Source of the DNA: an uncultured Eubacteriales bacterium
GTDB lineage: Bacteria > Bacillota > Clostridia > Peptostreptococcales > Anaerovoracaceae
NCBI GenBank assembly: GCA_902775345.1
Contig: CACYLW010000002.1
Span: 116,065-180,064 of the forward strand
Direction of reading: 5' to 3'
Length of the DNA stretch: 64,000 bases
Part shown: in pieces, positions 25,194 to 33,771 of the stretch
Layout: each line of letters starts with the position of its first letter
Position numbering within the stretch: the stretch's first letter is position 1
Made by a program: the position numbers and the translations under genes
The notes under the pieces: generated by a model
The model's input: only the letters and a program-made list of their open reading frames with translations
What the model was told of the DNA's origin: nothing
The model's database searches: none

Positions 25194-26548
25194 GTACTTT
25201 GTCAGTAAATAACATACGCGCGATAGTCTCGTGCGACGGCAGGGACAGCGTTTATGAGAACGTCAATCTTTATTGCGAGGACGGTCTGATCTCGTACATC
25301 GGGCCTGAAAAGCACGACGCCGACACAGTGATCGACGGTTCGGGAATGCTTTGTTATCCGGGTCTCGTCAACGCTCATCACCATCTGTATCAGGTTTTCT
25401 CGCGCAATCTTGAGAAAGTGCAGAACATGGAGCTCTTCGACTGGCTCAAGACGCTCTATGAGATATGGAAGAACCTGAACGAAGACACTATATACCTGTC
25501 ATCGCTGACCGGCATGGGAGAGCTGATGAAAAACGGCTGCACGACGGTCTTCGATCATCACTATGTGTTCCCGGCAGGGGCCGGAGACCTGATCGGAGCT
25601 CAGGCTGCAGCTGCGGATAAGCTCGGAGTAAGGATGCATTTCTCACGCGGCTCAATGGATCTCTCGGTCAAGGACGGAGGACTTCCGCCTGACAGCGTGG
25701 TGCAGACAGTCGATGAGATCATGAAGGACAGCATAGATCTCATTGACAAATACCACGACAGATCCTTCAGGTCGAAACGCCGCATCGCGCTCGCGCCGTG
25801 CTCGCCGTTCTCGGTCTCTGAAGACCTTCTCCGTGAGTCCGCGATACTTGCGAGGGAGAAAGGCGTACGCCTGCATACACATCTCTGCGAAACAAAGGAC
25901 GAAGAGAATTACATGATTGAGCGCGAGGGCGTACGTCCTCTTGCTTACATGGAGAGAGTGGGCTGGATAGGAGACGATGTATGGTACGCCCACGGCATAC
26001 ACTTCAACGACGAAGAACTGAAACTTCTGGCAGAGACCGGCACGGGCGTCTGCCATTGCCCGATATCAAACATGAAGCTTTCATCAGGGATCGCCCGCAT
26101 CCCTGAAATGCTCGAGATGGGCATCCCTGTAGGTCTCGGAGTAGACGGATCGGCATCGAACGACGGATCCGACATGCTCGAGGAGCTGCGGGTGGGATTC
26201 CTGCTGCACAGGCTCAACTCAAGCAAGCTCGCTCCGACCGGCTATGACATGCTGAAGGTGGCAACGATGGGATCGGCAAGGCTTCTCGGAAGAGACAAGG
26301 AGATCGGATCCATCGAGGTCGGCAAGTGTGCTGACTTCTTCATGGTCGATTCAGACCGACTCGAACTGGTGGGAGCATGCTACGACCCTAAGTCAGTACT
26401 TGGCACAGTAGGACTCAGGGGAGCTGTGGACTACACCGTTATCGACGGAGAGGTCACTGTGGAACACGGAGCGATCACCGGTATAGACGAAGAGAAGGTC
26501 GTTGCGGATTCGAACAAGGAGCTCGGAAGGTATCTCGCAGATCTGTAA
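25190..26548 (+). CDS. 8-oxoguanine deaminase-like amidohydrolase
   Basis: 452 residues, cytosine deaminase/atrazine chlorohydrolase superfamily, 8-oxoguanine deaminase/hydroxydechloroatrazine hydrolase branch. Metal-site motifs: NAHHHLYQVFSR near residue 60, THLCETKDEE near 229, YAHGIHF near 268 and GVDGSASNDGSDM near 318. It likely removes an amino group from a purine, giving urate from 8-oxoguanine if the branch name holds. The ATG overlaps the stop of the MFS gene and AAGGAG lies before it. A second enzyme of the same superfamily (SsnA) sits at the left edge of the window, so this genome carries at least two. Family is sure; substrate is moderate. Confidence 0.88.
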   Translation: MSTLSVNNIRAIVSCDGRDSVYENVNLYCEDGLISYIGPEKHDADTVIDGSGMLCYPGLVNAHHHLYQVFSRNLEKVQNMELFDWLKTLYEIWKNLNEDTIYLSSLTGMGELMKNGCTTVFDHHYVFPAGAGDLIGAQAAAADKLGVRMHFSRGSMDLSVKDGGLPPDSVVQTVDEIMKDSIDLIDKYHDRSFRSKRRIALAPCSPFSVSEDLLRESAILAREKGVRLHTHLCETKDEENYMIEREGVRPLAYMERVGWIGDDVWYAHGIHFNDEELKLLAETGTGVCHCPISNMKLSSGIARIPEMLEMGIPVGLGVDGSASNDGSDMLEELRVGFLLHRLNSSKLAPTGYDMLKVATMGSARLLGRDKEIGSIEVGKCADFFMVDSDRLELVGACYDPKSVLGTVGLRGAVDYTVIDGEVTVEHGAITGIDEEKVVADSNKELGRYLADL

Positions 26549-26558
26549 GGAACAAAGG

Positions 26559-28526
26559 ATGCTTAAGACTGAATTTGACGGAAAAAAACTCAGATTGACA
26601 GTGGACGGGTTTGAACTCCTGTCCACTCCTTTCGTTTCCGCCATAAAGCACGAGAAGACTTATGTCAGCAGGCGCGGAACGGTAAAGGAGACAATAGTCG
26701 AACTGGAGCATGCGAGGCTCAACGATATTGAGAGGATAAACGGCAATACTTTTGTCATGTCCGGAGACGGTCATTCGCTCAGGATGGAGGTCAATGAGTG
26801 CGATCTCGGCTGTGAGCTCTTCTTTGAGGGAGAGGAAGGCTGGGCTTATGAGTTCAGAATACCTGCCATGGAAGGAGAGGCAGTCTTCGGGGGAGGAGAG
26901 CAGTACCGCCAGACGAACCTCCGCGGAGAGCGGATAATGAATTACGTTTCAGAACACATCACAGCCCGCACGCTCATTGAGAAAGTAATACTGCCTGACC
27001 ACCGTTACCGTGAAAAAACAGCCGAAAGCATCGGAAGCTATTCGCCTATGCCTGTTTTCGTCACGGACAAAGGACGGCTCTTTTATTTCGATACGCCTTC
27101 GGACGGCATCTCCAAATTCGGCATACACAATTACAGGTTCGAGTTCGACAGATGCCCGAGGTCCTTGATGCTGCTGCACGCTGATGACTACGGTACGCTC
27201 ATGCGTGCTCTCGCAGTGAAGAACAAGCCGGGGATGTATCTTCCTGACTGGTGCCTCGACGGCATGATAATCGCTGTTCAGGGAGGCACCGATAAAGTGA
27301 TCTCAAAGACCTTTGCCATGCTCGATGCCGGCGCAAGAATAAGCGCCGTATGGAGCCAGGACTGGTGCGGTGAGAATCGGACGGTCATGGGAAAGCAGGT
27401 CTGGTGGAATTATGAATACGACGATAAGCTTTATCACCATCTGCCTGAGGCCATAAGAAGGCTCGAAAGCAGGGGCGTGCACTTCCTGGCTTACCTGAAT
27501 CCATATCTCGTAAAGGGGAGCAGGCTGTACAATAAGTGTGCCGGGAAGGGCTGGCTGATAAAAAACAGGGACGGCAGCATATGCCATATCAAGTCCACTA
27601 CTTTTGATGCCGGCATGCTCGACCTGACTGATCCTGAAGCCGTGAGATTCATAAAAGAGGTCCTCATAAAGAGGAACATGCTCGACATAGGCGTCAAGGG
27701 CTGGATGGCGGACTTCGGCGAGTATCTGCCGGCGGACTGCGTGCTGCATGACGGCGACCCGGCTGAGCTGCACAACCAGTGGCCTGTGATATGGGCAAGG
27801 ATCAACCGCGAGGCGATAGAGGAGTACGGCGATAAGGATGTTATGTTCTTTACGCGCTCGGGATATCTGGGAGAGCAGAAATACGCGCCTATAATGTGGA
27901 ACGGTGATCAGCATACAGACCTCACCAGGGACTACGGCATGCCGTGTGTCATGCCTGCGACTTTTTCACTGGGATTCTCCGGTGTGCCGCTGGTACACAG
28001 CGATATAGGCGGATTTTTCTCGATAGGCAAGCTGAAAAGGAGCGATGAGCTCTTCATACGCTGGATGGAGATGAATACTTTCTCACCGCTGATGAGAAGC
28101 CATGAGTCGATAAGACCATGGGCAAACAGCCAGTTCGATGCTCCGGCTGTAATTCCGCATACGGTGCGCCTCACTGGCATACATGCTGCGCTCAGGCCGT
28201 ATATAAAGCGCTGTATCGAACAGGCTTCAGAAGGGATACCGGCAATGAGACCGGATTTCTGGAACGCGGTCGATTACTCGGCCTGCAGGGACGAGTATTC
28301 ATACTTCTTAGGTGACGACATGTATGTGTGTCCTGTTATAGAAAAGAATGCCACGGAGAGGACCGTATGTCTGCCCGAAGGGGACTGGACAGGATTCTGG
28401 GACAATGAATCATACAGGGGAGGCTCTGAGATCAGGGTGAAGGCTCCTCTTGGAAGGATACCGGTCTTCTACAGGACAGAAAGCAGCTTTGCGGAACTGT
28501 TCAGAAGGGCTGCGGAAGAAAAATAA
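26559..28526 (+). CDS. GH31 alpha-glycosidase, YihQ/sulfoquinovosidase type with altered sulfonate site
   Basis: 655 residues, closely like E. coli YihQ along its length. The catalytic pair is visible: Asp 385 in GWMADFGEYL and Asp 450 in NGDQHTD. Of the five residues that hold the sulfonate in YihQ (Q262, Q288, R301, W304, Y508), the window has Gln in AVQGGT, Gln in WSQDW, Gln 280 instead of Arg in GKQVWW, Trp 283, and Phe 486 instead of Tyr in SDIGGF. Two ligands are thus changed, so the enzyme may cleave a different alpha-glycoside. No signal peptide is seen; it is cytoplasmic and follows the deaminase by ten bases with a GTAAGGA ribosome site. A terminator ends the unit. Confidence 0.88.
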   Translation: MLKTEFDGKKLRLTVDGFELLSTPFVSAIKHEKTYVSRRGTVKETIVELEHARLNDIERINGNTFVMSGDGHSLRMEVNECDLGCELFFEGEEGWAYEFRIPAMEGEAVFGGGEQYRQTNLRGERIMNYVSEHITARTLIEKVILPDHRYREKTAESIGSYSPMPVFVTDKGRLFYFDTPSDGISKFGIHNYRFEFDRCPRSLMLLHADDYGTLMRALAVKNKPGMYLPDWCLDGMIIAVQGGTDKVISKTFAMLDAGARISAVWSQDWCGENRTVMGKQVWWNYEYDDKLYHHLPEAIRRLESRGVHFLAYLNPYLVKGSRLYNKCAGKGWLIKNRDGSICHIKSTTFDAGMLDLTDPEAVRFIKEVLIKRNMLDIGVKGWMADFGEYLPADCVLHDGDPAELHNQWPVIWARINREAIEEYGDKDVMFFTRSGYLGEQKYAPIMWNGDQHTDLTRDYGMPCVMPATFSLGFSGVPLVHSDIGGFFSIGKLKRSDELFIRWMEMNTFSPLMRSHESIRPWANSQFDAPAVIPHTVRLTGIHAALRPYIKRCIEQASEGIPAMRPDFWNAVDYSACRDEYSYFLGDDMYVCPVIEKNATERTVCLPEGDWTGFWDNESYRGGSEIRVKAPLGRIPVFYRTESSFAELFRRAAEEK

Positions 28527-28540
28527 CGGTAAAAAAAGAA

Positions 28541-28563
28541 GAGCTGCCGCCGGCAGCTCTTTT
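28541..28563. terminator. Bidirectional terminator between the GH31 and isomerase-like genes
   Basis: GAGCTGCC, GCC loop, GGCAGCTC: a perfect 8-bp stem, followed by TTTTC on the plus strand and by TTCTTTTTTTACC on the minus strand. It serves both convergent genes. Confidence 0.9.
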
Positions 28564-28576
28564 CTACGCATAAAAT

Positions 28577-29920
28577 TTATTTGTATACATAAGCCCTGAA
28601 TCCGAACATCCTTGCAAGGACCTTCAGCGTTCCGGCATGATGTCCCTTCATGACGACAAAGTGAGGTTCAAATCCGTCAAGCACACTGTTTTCAACGGCT
28701 TTACGCACCGGAGCCGTTGTTTTTATTACTATTGAAGTGCCGGTGAACTGCTTCGGCCTGTCGAGAGCTTCGCCTTCAAGTATGAAGAACCGGTAGCTTC
28801 CGTCAGGCTCACGGCCGATCCTGAATATGGTGGCTTCAGGGAAGGCTTCGCATCCGAAGTCCATAGCGGGGCCTATCTTCCTGTTAGGGTGAACGCCTAC
28901 TGTTGCTCCGGTGTCCTTGCGCGCGAGAGTGCATGCGGCAGCCCCGCAGTGCCAGAAGGTCAGGGTGTTTTCTTCTTCGTTCAGGCTTACGGGATCGCCG
29001 AAGAATACCGGAGACGAAGAGAGTTTCATGCCTGTCCACATTGAAAGAGCGCCGTAGATATCAGCTTCGCATGCTGCCGCGGTGCCGTCGTCATTGAGCA
29101 TCGAAAGCACCGCACAGACAGGGGTGCCGTATTCAGTGAAGTAGTCGGGCCAGCAGCGTGAGGCGAGGGCGCCTATGCCGTTTTCGCGGACATATTCGCT
29201 GTATGCCTTGTACAGTCTGGCGTGATCCCTGAGATTATTTTCCGGAGTATGATCGAGACCTGACGTCAGCTCATGTGAGCGCTCCATATATTCTTTACAG
29301 TCATCGTCTGTGTATGATTTTGCGCGTTCTATCATCTCAGGAACGGATATCGATACTACTTCCGCTCCGAAAACATCCTTGAGCTCGTCCCCACGGGCAC
29401 GGCCGAAGTCGAATCCCTGAGGAGGTTCTCCGACGGTAGCCAGTCTGAGGCCCTGCATCTCTTTTTTTATCCTGGATGCTTTTACACAGGCATCGATCCC
29501 GGCCCTGACGTTTTCTTCCTCAGGAGAACCTAAAACATACCCGTAGTCAGTTCTGCCGGAGCATCGCATCGCGTTCGCGGCGCTGTATGCGCCTGTAAGC
29601 GAATTCAGGCGGAGCCTGGTGCCGTCGATGACGGGCTCCCGCAGAGTCCAGAGCAGGACAGGACAGTCAAAGCGTCTGACCACCTCAGACATGTAGGCTG
29701 CGTTGGCGAAGGTGAGATCCTGGAATACGATGAGATCGGGTTCGAGGTCCGAGATGTATCCGCTCATCGCGTCCACTGACAAAAGCATGTCGTCAGGGAA
29801 TACGAATGCAGGATCAGCCTCTCGCAGGACTGCTTTGGATCTTTCAAAAAGATCCCTTGCGCTTTCAAGGTGGAAGGTCGGGACGCCGACCGGTATGTAA
29901 ACAGGTGTGAATTCTTTCAT
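28577..29920 (-). CDS. L-fucose isomerase-like (COG2407-type) protein
   Basis: 447 residues. The fold signs fit the L-fucose/L-arabinose isomerase group: an N-terminal half with a VFQDLTFANAA segment near 65, and a C-terminal half with LSSSPVFFGDP near 300, a TFWHCGAAAC metal/substrate segment near 319 and PEATIFRIGREPDG near 360. This group interconverts aldoses and ketoses, and one branch isomerises sulfoquinovose in Firmicutes. Convergent to a YihQ-like glycosidase, it may act on the sugar that enzyme frees, though the two are on opposite strands and no kinase or aldolase is near. GGAGG lies before the ATG and a TTGACA promoter further up. It is a single-gene unit. Confidence 0.72.
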   Translation of the reverse strand: MKEFTPVYIPVGVPTFHLESARDLFERSKAVLREADPAFVFPDDMLLSVDAMSGYISDLEPDLIVFQDLTFANAAYMSEVVRRFDCPVLLWTLREPVIDGTRLRLNSLTGAYSAANAMRCSGRTDYGYVLGSPEEENVRAGIDACVKASRIKKEMQGLRLATVGEPPQGFDFGRARGDELKDVFGAEVVSISVPEMIERAKSYTDDDCKEYMERSHELTSGLDHTPENNLRDHARLYKAYSEYVRENGIGALASRCWPDYFTEYGTPVCAVLSMLNDDGTAAACEADIYGALSMWTGMKLSSSPVFFGDPVSLNEEENTLTFWHCGAAACTLARKDTGATVGVHPNRKIGPAMDFGCEAFPEATIFRIGREPDGSYRFFILEGEALDRPKQFTGTSIVIKTTAPVRKAVENSVLDGFEPHFVVMKGHHAGTLKVLARMFGFRAYVYK

Positions 29921-29954
29921 ATGAGCCCTCCGGCCTGAATTTCAAGCAAAAAGA

Positions 29955-29983
29955 ATCGTATAATCAAAGAAGCCGGTTGTCAA
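29955..29983 (-). promoter_or_regulatory. Promoter of the isomerase-like gene
   Basis: On the minus strand TTGACA (29983-29978) and TACGAT (29960-29955) are 17 bases apart, about 35 bases before the start codon. The -35 box lies inside the loop and arm of the birA terminator hairpin. Confidence 0.6.
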
Positions 29984-29997
29984 CTGCAACCGGCTTC
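29969..29997 (-). terminator. Hairpin terminator after birA
   Basis: GAAGCCGGTTG and CAACCGGCTTC form a perfect 11-bp stem with a seven-base loop. On the minus strand it is followed by TTTGATTAT, a modest T-run, and it lies 13 bases beyond the birA stop. Confidence 0.75.
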
Positions 29998-30009
29998 GTG
30001 CTTTTTCTG

Positions 30010-30984
30010 TTATAACCTGATGCTTATCTCTCCGGATCGCAAGACCTCTACGCTTCCGTCTTCGTAACGGACCTTGAGCCCGAATTCCTCGTCTATTCCC
30101 AGAACGTGAGCCCGTACCGTTTCGCCGCCTTTGAATACCATCACATCTTTTCCTGTCACCATGGAACGCTTGATATATTCATCAGAATACGGTGTTTCAG
30201 GAAGGTGGCTGTAGTATTCCATGAAGCGGTTAAGCACCTCCGCCGCAAGTTTGTTCTTGAGACCGATCGAAGGCTCATCAAAAACACTTCCCGCTATATC
30301 AGCGATCGCTGACGGGAATCCTTCGGCAGGTGTATAAGCATTGATGCCTATGCCTACTATCACGTACTCCAGCTTTCCGGTCTCGATGCCGTAGGAAGCT
30401 TCAGATAGGATACCGCAGACCTTTTTGCCGTCAATATAGATATCATTGACCCATTTGATCTCTGCGTGCTTTTCTGAAACCGACTCGATAGCTTCACTTA
30501 CCGCTGCTGCCGCCATGGTAGTGAAATGCAGCACCTGATTTTCAGTAAGACCTTCAGGTCTGAGCAGTATGCTCATGTATATGCCGCTTTCGGCAGGGGA
30601 GAAGAATGCTTTTCCTCTGCGTCCTCTTCCGGCGCTCTGAGAACCGGCGACTGCAACATAGCCTTCTTTCTCGCCGTTTTGTGCCTTCTCGATGCATTTG
30701 GTATTAGTAGAATCGACTCTGACAAATACTTCCGGTCTGAGGTCTTTGGCGTATTCGTTAAGACTGCTGCGGATACCGCGTATTGTCAGTACGTCTGATT
30801 CCTTGTCCAGACAATAGCCTCTGTTTGTGACGGCTTTGATCTCGTAACCTTCACTTTGCAGCTTCTTTACAGCCTTCCATACAGCTGTTCTGGATATATT
30901 GAGTTCTTCTGCTATCCTTTCTCCTGAAATGAAAAAACCTTTGTTTTTTTCAAACAAAGCAAGGACTGTGTCCTTCGTACTCAT
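30010..30984 (-). CDS. birA: Biotin--protein ligase and biotin repressor BirA
   Basis: 324 residues. The N-terminal winged helix (residues 5-60, with SGERIAEELNISRTAVWKAV) shows the DNA-binding type of BirA. The catalytic domain has the biotin/AMP loop GRGRRG near 116 and KWVNDIYIDGKKVCGILSE near 177; a C-terminal SH3-like cap follows. It attaches biotin to carboxylase carrier proteins and represses biotin genes when loaded. AAGGAGAG precedes the ATG at 30984; an upstream ATG at 31026 would add 14 residues without a ribosome site. An inverted repeat upstream may be its own operator. No biotin synthesis or transport gene is in the window. Confidence 0.95.
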   Translation of the reverse strand: MSTKDTVLALFEKNKGFFISGERIAEELNISRTAVWKAVKKLQSEGYEIKAVTNRGYCLDKESDVLTIRGIRSSLNEYAKDLRPEVFVRVDSTNTKCIEKAQNGEKEGYVAVAGSQSAGRGRRGKAFFSPAESGIYMSILLRPEGLTENQVLHFTTMAAAAVSEAIESVSEKHAEIKWVNDIYIDGKKVCGILSEASYGIETGKLEYVIVGIGINAYTPAEGFPSAIADIAGSVFDEPSIGLKNKLAAEVLNRFMEYYSHLPETPYSDEYIKRSMVTGKDVMVFKGGETVRAHVLGIDEEFGLKVRYEDGSVEVLRSGEISIRL

Positions 30985-31005
30985 GTGCTCTCTCTCCTTG
31001 AATCC

Positions 31006-31030
31006 GTTAGTTTTATTTGAATTCACTAAC
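31006..31030. promoter_or_regulatory. Inverted repeat GTTAGT-N13-ACTAAC, possible BirA operator
   Basis: Two 6-base arms with a 13-base spacer lie 22 bases upstream of the birA start. BirA boxes of Firmicutes are inverted GTTAAC-like half-sites with a spacer of similar size, so autoregulation is plausible but the half-sites are not canonical. Confidence 0.4.
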
Positions 31031-31071
31031 TATTTAAAGTGTAATACCGCGATTGATGATTATCAAGACAG

Positions 31072-31100
31072 TTGACAATGTGAACACTATTAAATACAAA
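31072..31100 (+). promoter_or_regulatory. Possible promoter of the U32 peptidase gene
   Basis: A perfect TTGACA at 31072-31077 with TACAAA 17 bases later (31095-31100). The -10 box is poor, so the site is tentative; no better one was found before the gene. Confidence 0.35.
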
Positions 31101-31144
31101 TTCTTTGCATTATGTGCTAATATTTCTAGAGGGAGGACACCATC

Positions 31145-33349
31145 ATGAACAAACCGGAACTTTTGTCACCAGTGGGAGGTAAAGCGCATCTCATAGCCGC
31201 AGTCAATAACGGCGCCGATGCTGTATACATGGGAGGCATGGCATTCAATGCCAGGATATTTGCCGATAATTTCAGCGATGAGGAGCTTCCTGATGCAATT
31301 AATTACGCTCACTCCCATGGCGTAAAAGTATACATGACCATCAATACTCTGATAGCGGACAACGAGCTTGCGAGAGCCTTTGACTACTGCAATTACATTT
31401 ACGGTCTCGGAGTTGACGGAGTAATCGTGCAGGACATGGGCCTTGCGAGGCTTCTGCACAGGTATCTGCCGGATCTTCCGATGCACCTGTCTACACAGGG
31501 CACGCTTTACAACAAGGGCGGCGCTCTTGCGGCGGCGGAGATGGGATTCTGCAGGGTCGTGCCTGCGAGGGAACTTTCGCTCGAAGAAATAAAAGACCTT
31601 GCCGCGTACTGCAATGATCTGGACCCGAAGATAGATGTGGAAGTCTTTGTTCACGGAGCGCTTTGCATGTGCTATTCGGGACAGTGCCAGATGAGCAGGG
31701 TGCTCGGCGGCGGAAGCGGACGTACAGGCAACCGCGGCACCTGCGCACAGCCGTGCAGACACGCATACAGGGGTGACGATGGCGAGACATATTATGCTCT
31801 CAGCCCTAAGGACCTGTGCCTAATAGAGCACATACCTGAACTCATCATGTCGGGCGCAGCGTCGTTCAAGATAGAGGGGCGCATGAAGACTCCTGAGTAT
31901 GTTGCGGTCGTCACAAGAATATACCGCAAATACATGGATCTTTTCGAAAAGCTGGCTGCTGAATACGGTCCCGGGAAGGCTGCGGAATTATATAAAGTAG
32001 AGGAGAGCGACATGCTCGAACTCAGGCAGATATTCAACCGCGGAGATTTTACGGAAGGCTATCTGTACGGTAACCCGGGAGAGGAACTTCTTTCGGGATC
32101 CAGCCCTAAGAATCAGGGTCTCCGCATCGGACGCGTGATTGCCGTTATAGACAGCGAGAACAAGGTGAGCGAGAAAGATGAAAAAGCTGCCGCCAGAGGC
32201 GCTCTCAGACGCGGAAGGGAGCTTGTATGCATAGAACTCTCTGATGCTTCAGGAGAACAGGGCATCGGACTTGACTCCGGAGACGGCATAGAATTCATAA
32301 GAGAGGATGCGGAATACCTCGTCAGCTCGCCGGCAGGAGGAGTCGTTACTTACCTTAAAGACATAGGCCTTGGCTGCGTACTGGCCGGAGACTTCGAGAG
32401 GGGAGCATTCACCGGCGATACCGTACGCAAGGTGACAGATAAGAAACTCCTCGAAGCAGCGCTTGACGTTCCAGAGAAAAAGCTTCCTGTGACCATGTCA
32501 TTTACTGCACGCGCGGGGCAGTTCCCAGTGCTTGTGATGAATGACGTGAGGAACGGAAACAGCGTGGAAATAGTGTCAGATCACAGAGTGGAGTACGCCG
32601 AGAAGGTCCCGACCGACAGGGAGAGGATCGAAGCATCGCTCGACAGACTGGGAGACACCGTATTTACGCCGGGCTTCACAGGGATAGACGTTCAGATAGA
32701 CGAAGGCATAATGATGCCTCTTTCAGTGGTCAACAGGATGAGGCGTGAAGCGGCGGACGAACTGATGAAGAGCCGCAGGGAGCATGTCACAAAGAACAGG
32801 AGGCCGGCTCTTACGAGGGATGAGATAACCCGGATAAGAGAGGCTGAAGAGCTCGGTTCCGGTGCCATAAGTTCAGATGAATGGCAGCGCAGGGTGAACA
32901 GGAGCGGTATCAGACCGGTGGCCCTGGAAAGGTTCATGGAGACCGGCGGCAGGGAACTCAGACCGGGATCCGTTCCGTATATAATGAACGTTTCCAAAGG
33001 AAGCCTTGACAGGTTCATCGAGATGCACTTTGATGAGATTGCTGAAGCCTGCAGGGAAACAGGCATACTGTGCGGCAACGCGGGCTGGATAGCCGCGTTC
33101 AGGGACGCCGGAGTAAAAGTCTACGGAGACTATGGCCTCAATGTGTTCAACAGACAGGCAAAGCTGGCGTATGAGGAGCTCGGCGCGGAGATCTACATGC
33201 CTTCGCATGAGACCGGAGTGTCTGATGAGAGGGGCATTCCTATAATGATCACCGAGCATCCTGTAAACGAAAAGAAACTCACCGACAGAAAGGGCGGCGC
33301 GCACAGGATAGTTAAAGCTCCGTCCGGTGATAAGACACTTATCTATTAG
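31145..33349 (+). CDS. U32-family peptidase/hydroxylase-like protein
   Basis: 734 residues. The N-terminal half is a U32 domain beginning PELLSPVGGKAHLIAAVNNG and containing the cysteine-rich signature CYSGQCQMSRVLGG then GNRGTCAQPCRHAYR near residues 178-215. The long C-terminal part matches the DUF3656-type extension. Members were first called collagenase-like peptidases; better studied relatives with the same cysteines are RNA hydroxylases (RlhA, TrhP) that need iron-sulfur and prephenate. I would favour an RNA-modifying role over proteolysis here. GGGAGG lies ahead of the ATG. It stands alone between birA (divergent) and the STAS genes. Confidence 0.87.
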   Translation: MNKPELLSPVGGKAHLIAAVNNGADAVYMGGMAFNARIFADNFSDEELPDAINYAHSHGVKVYMTINTLIADNELARAFDYCNYIYGLGVDGVIVQDMGLARLLHRYLPDLPMHLSTQGTLYNKGGALAAAEMGFCRVVPARELSLEEIKDLAAYCNDLDPKIDVEVFVHGALCMCYSGQCQMSRVLGGGSGRTGNRGTCAQPCRHAYRGDDGETYYALSPKDLCLIEHIPELIMSGAASFKIEGRMKTPEYVAVVTRIYRKYMDLFEKLAAEYGPGKAAELYKVEESDMLELRQIFNRGDFTEGYLYGNPGEELLSGSSPKNQGLRIGRVIAVIDSENKVSEKDEKAAARGALRRGRELVCIELSDASGEQGIGLDSGDGIEFIREDAEYLVSSPAGGVVTYLKDIGLGCVLAGDFERGAFTGDTVRKVTDKKLLEAALDVPEKKLPVTMSFTARAGQFPVLVMNDVRNGNSVEIVSDHRVEYAEKVPTDRERIEASLDRLGDTVFTPGFTGIDVQIDEGIMMPLSVVNRMRREAADELMKSRREHVTKNRRPALTRDEITRIREAEELGSGAISSDEWQRRVNRSGIRPVALERFMETGGRELRPGSVPYIMNVSKGSLDRFIEMHFDEIAEACRETGILCGNAGWIAAFRDAGVKVYGDYGLNVFNRQAKLAYEELGAEIYMPSHETGVSDERGIPIMITEHPVNEKKLTDRKGGAHRIVKAPSGDKTLIY

Positions 33350-33373
33350 TAGATACAAAGGCACAAATTGTAG

Positions 33374-33379
33374 TATAAT
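33374..33379 (+). promoter_or_regulatory. -10 box upstream of the STAS operon
   Basis: A perfect TATAAT about 75 bases before the STAS start. No good -35 box lies 16-18 bases upstream, so an activator or another sigma factor may be involved. Confidence 0.4.
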
Positions 33380-33399
33380 ATATCGGAATAATTTATCAT

Positions 33400-33426
33400 C
33401 AGCCGGAAGGAAAACTGTTCCGGCTG
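33400..33426 (+). other. Perfect hairpin in the leader of the STAS operon
   Basis: CAGCCGGAA, nine-base loop GGAAAACTG, TTCCGGCTG. The stem has nine perfect pairs and lies between the -10 box and the ribosome site. It is followed by TATATGC, not a T-run, so it may steady the message or bind a regulator, or be a weak end for the upstream gene. Confidence 0.55.
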
Positions 33427-33454
33427 TATATGCAGATTAAGGAGGAAACTGTAT

Positions 33455-33754
33455 ATGCTTGATATCAAGAAAAACCTGGAAGAATCAAGGCTGGAGTTCG
33501 TTCTTGACGGCAGACTTGACACCATTACAGCTCCGCAGCTTGAGGAAGAGGTCAAAGCATCCATCGACGGGATCACAGAACTGATTTTTGACTTCAGCGG
33601 TCTGGCTTATGTCTCCAGCGCCGGCCTCCGTGTGCTTCTGTCAGCGCAGAAAACCATGAACGAAAAGGGCACCATGGTTGTAAGGAACGTTTCGGATGAG
33701 ATCCAGGAGATTTTCGATGTAACCGGATTTTCAGATATTCTGACTATAGAGTAA
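33455..33754 (+). CDS. STAS-domain anti-sigma factor antagonist
   Basis: 99 residues, a single STAS domain of the SpoIIAA/RsbV type. The phosphorylation loop reads LAYVSSAGLRVLL near residues 49-61, with the serine that partner kinases modify in SpoIIAA and RsbV. AAGGAGG lies before the ATG. The next gene, 17 bases on, encodes a protein with both a second STAS domain and an RsbW-type ATPase, so this protein is likely to be that ATPase's substrate in a partner-switching pair. No sigma factor gene is in the window; the final target is unknown. Confidence 0.9.
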   Translation: MLDIKKNLEESRLEFVLDGRLDTITAPQLEEEVKASIDGITELIFDFSGLAYVSSAGLRVLLSAQKTMNEKGTMVVRNVSDEIQEIFDVTGFSDILTIE

Positions 33755-33771
33755 AGGGACCTGTACGGAAG

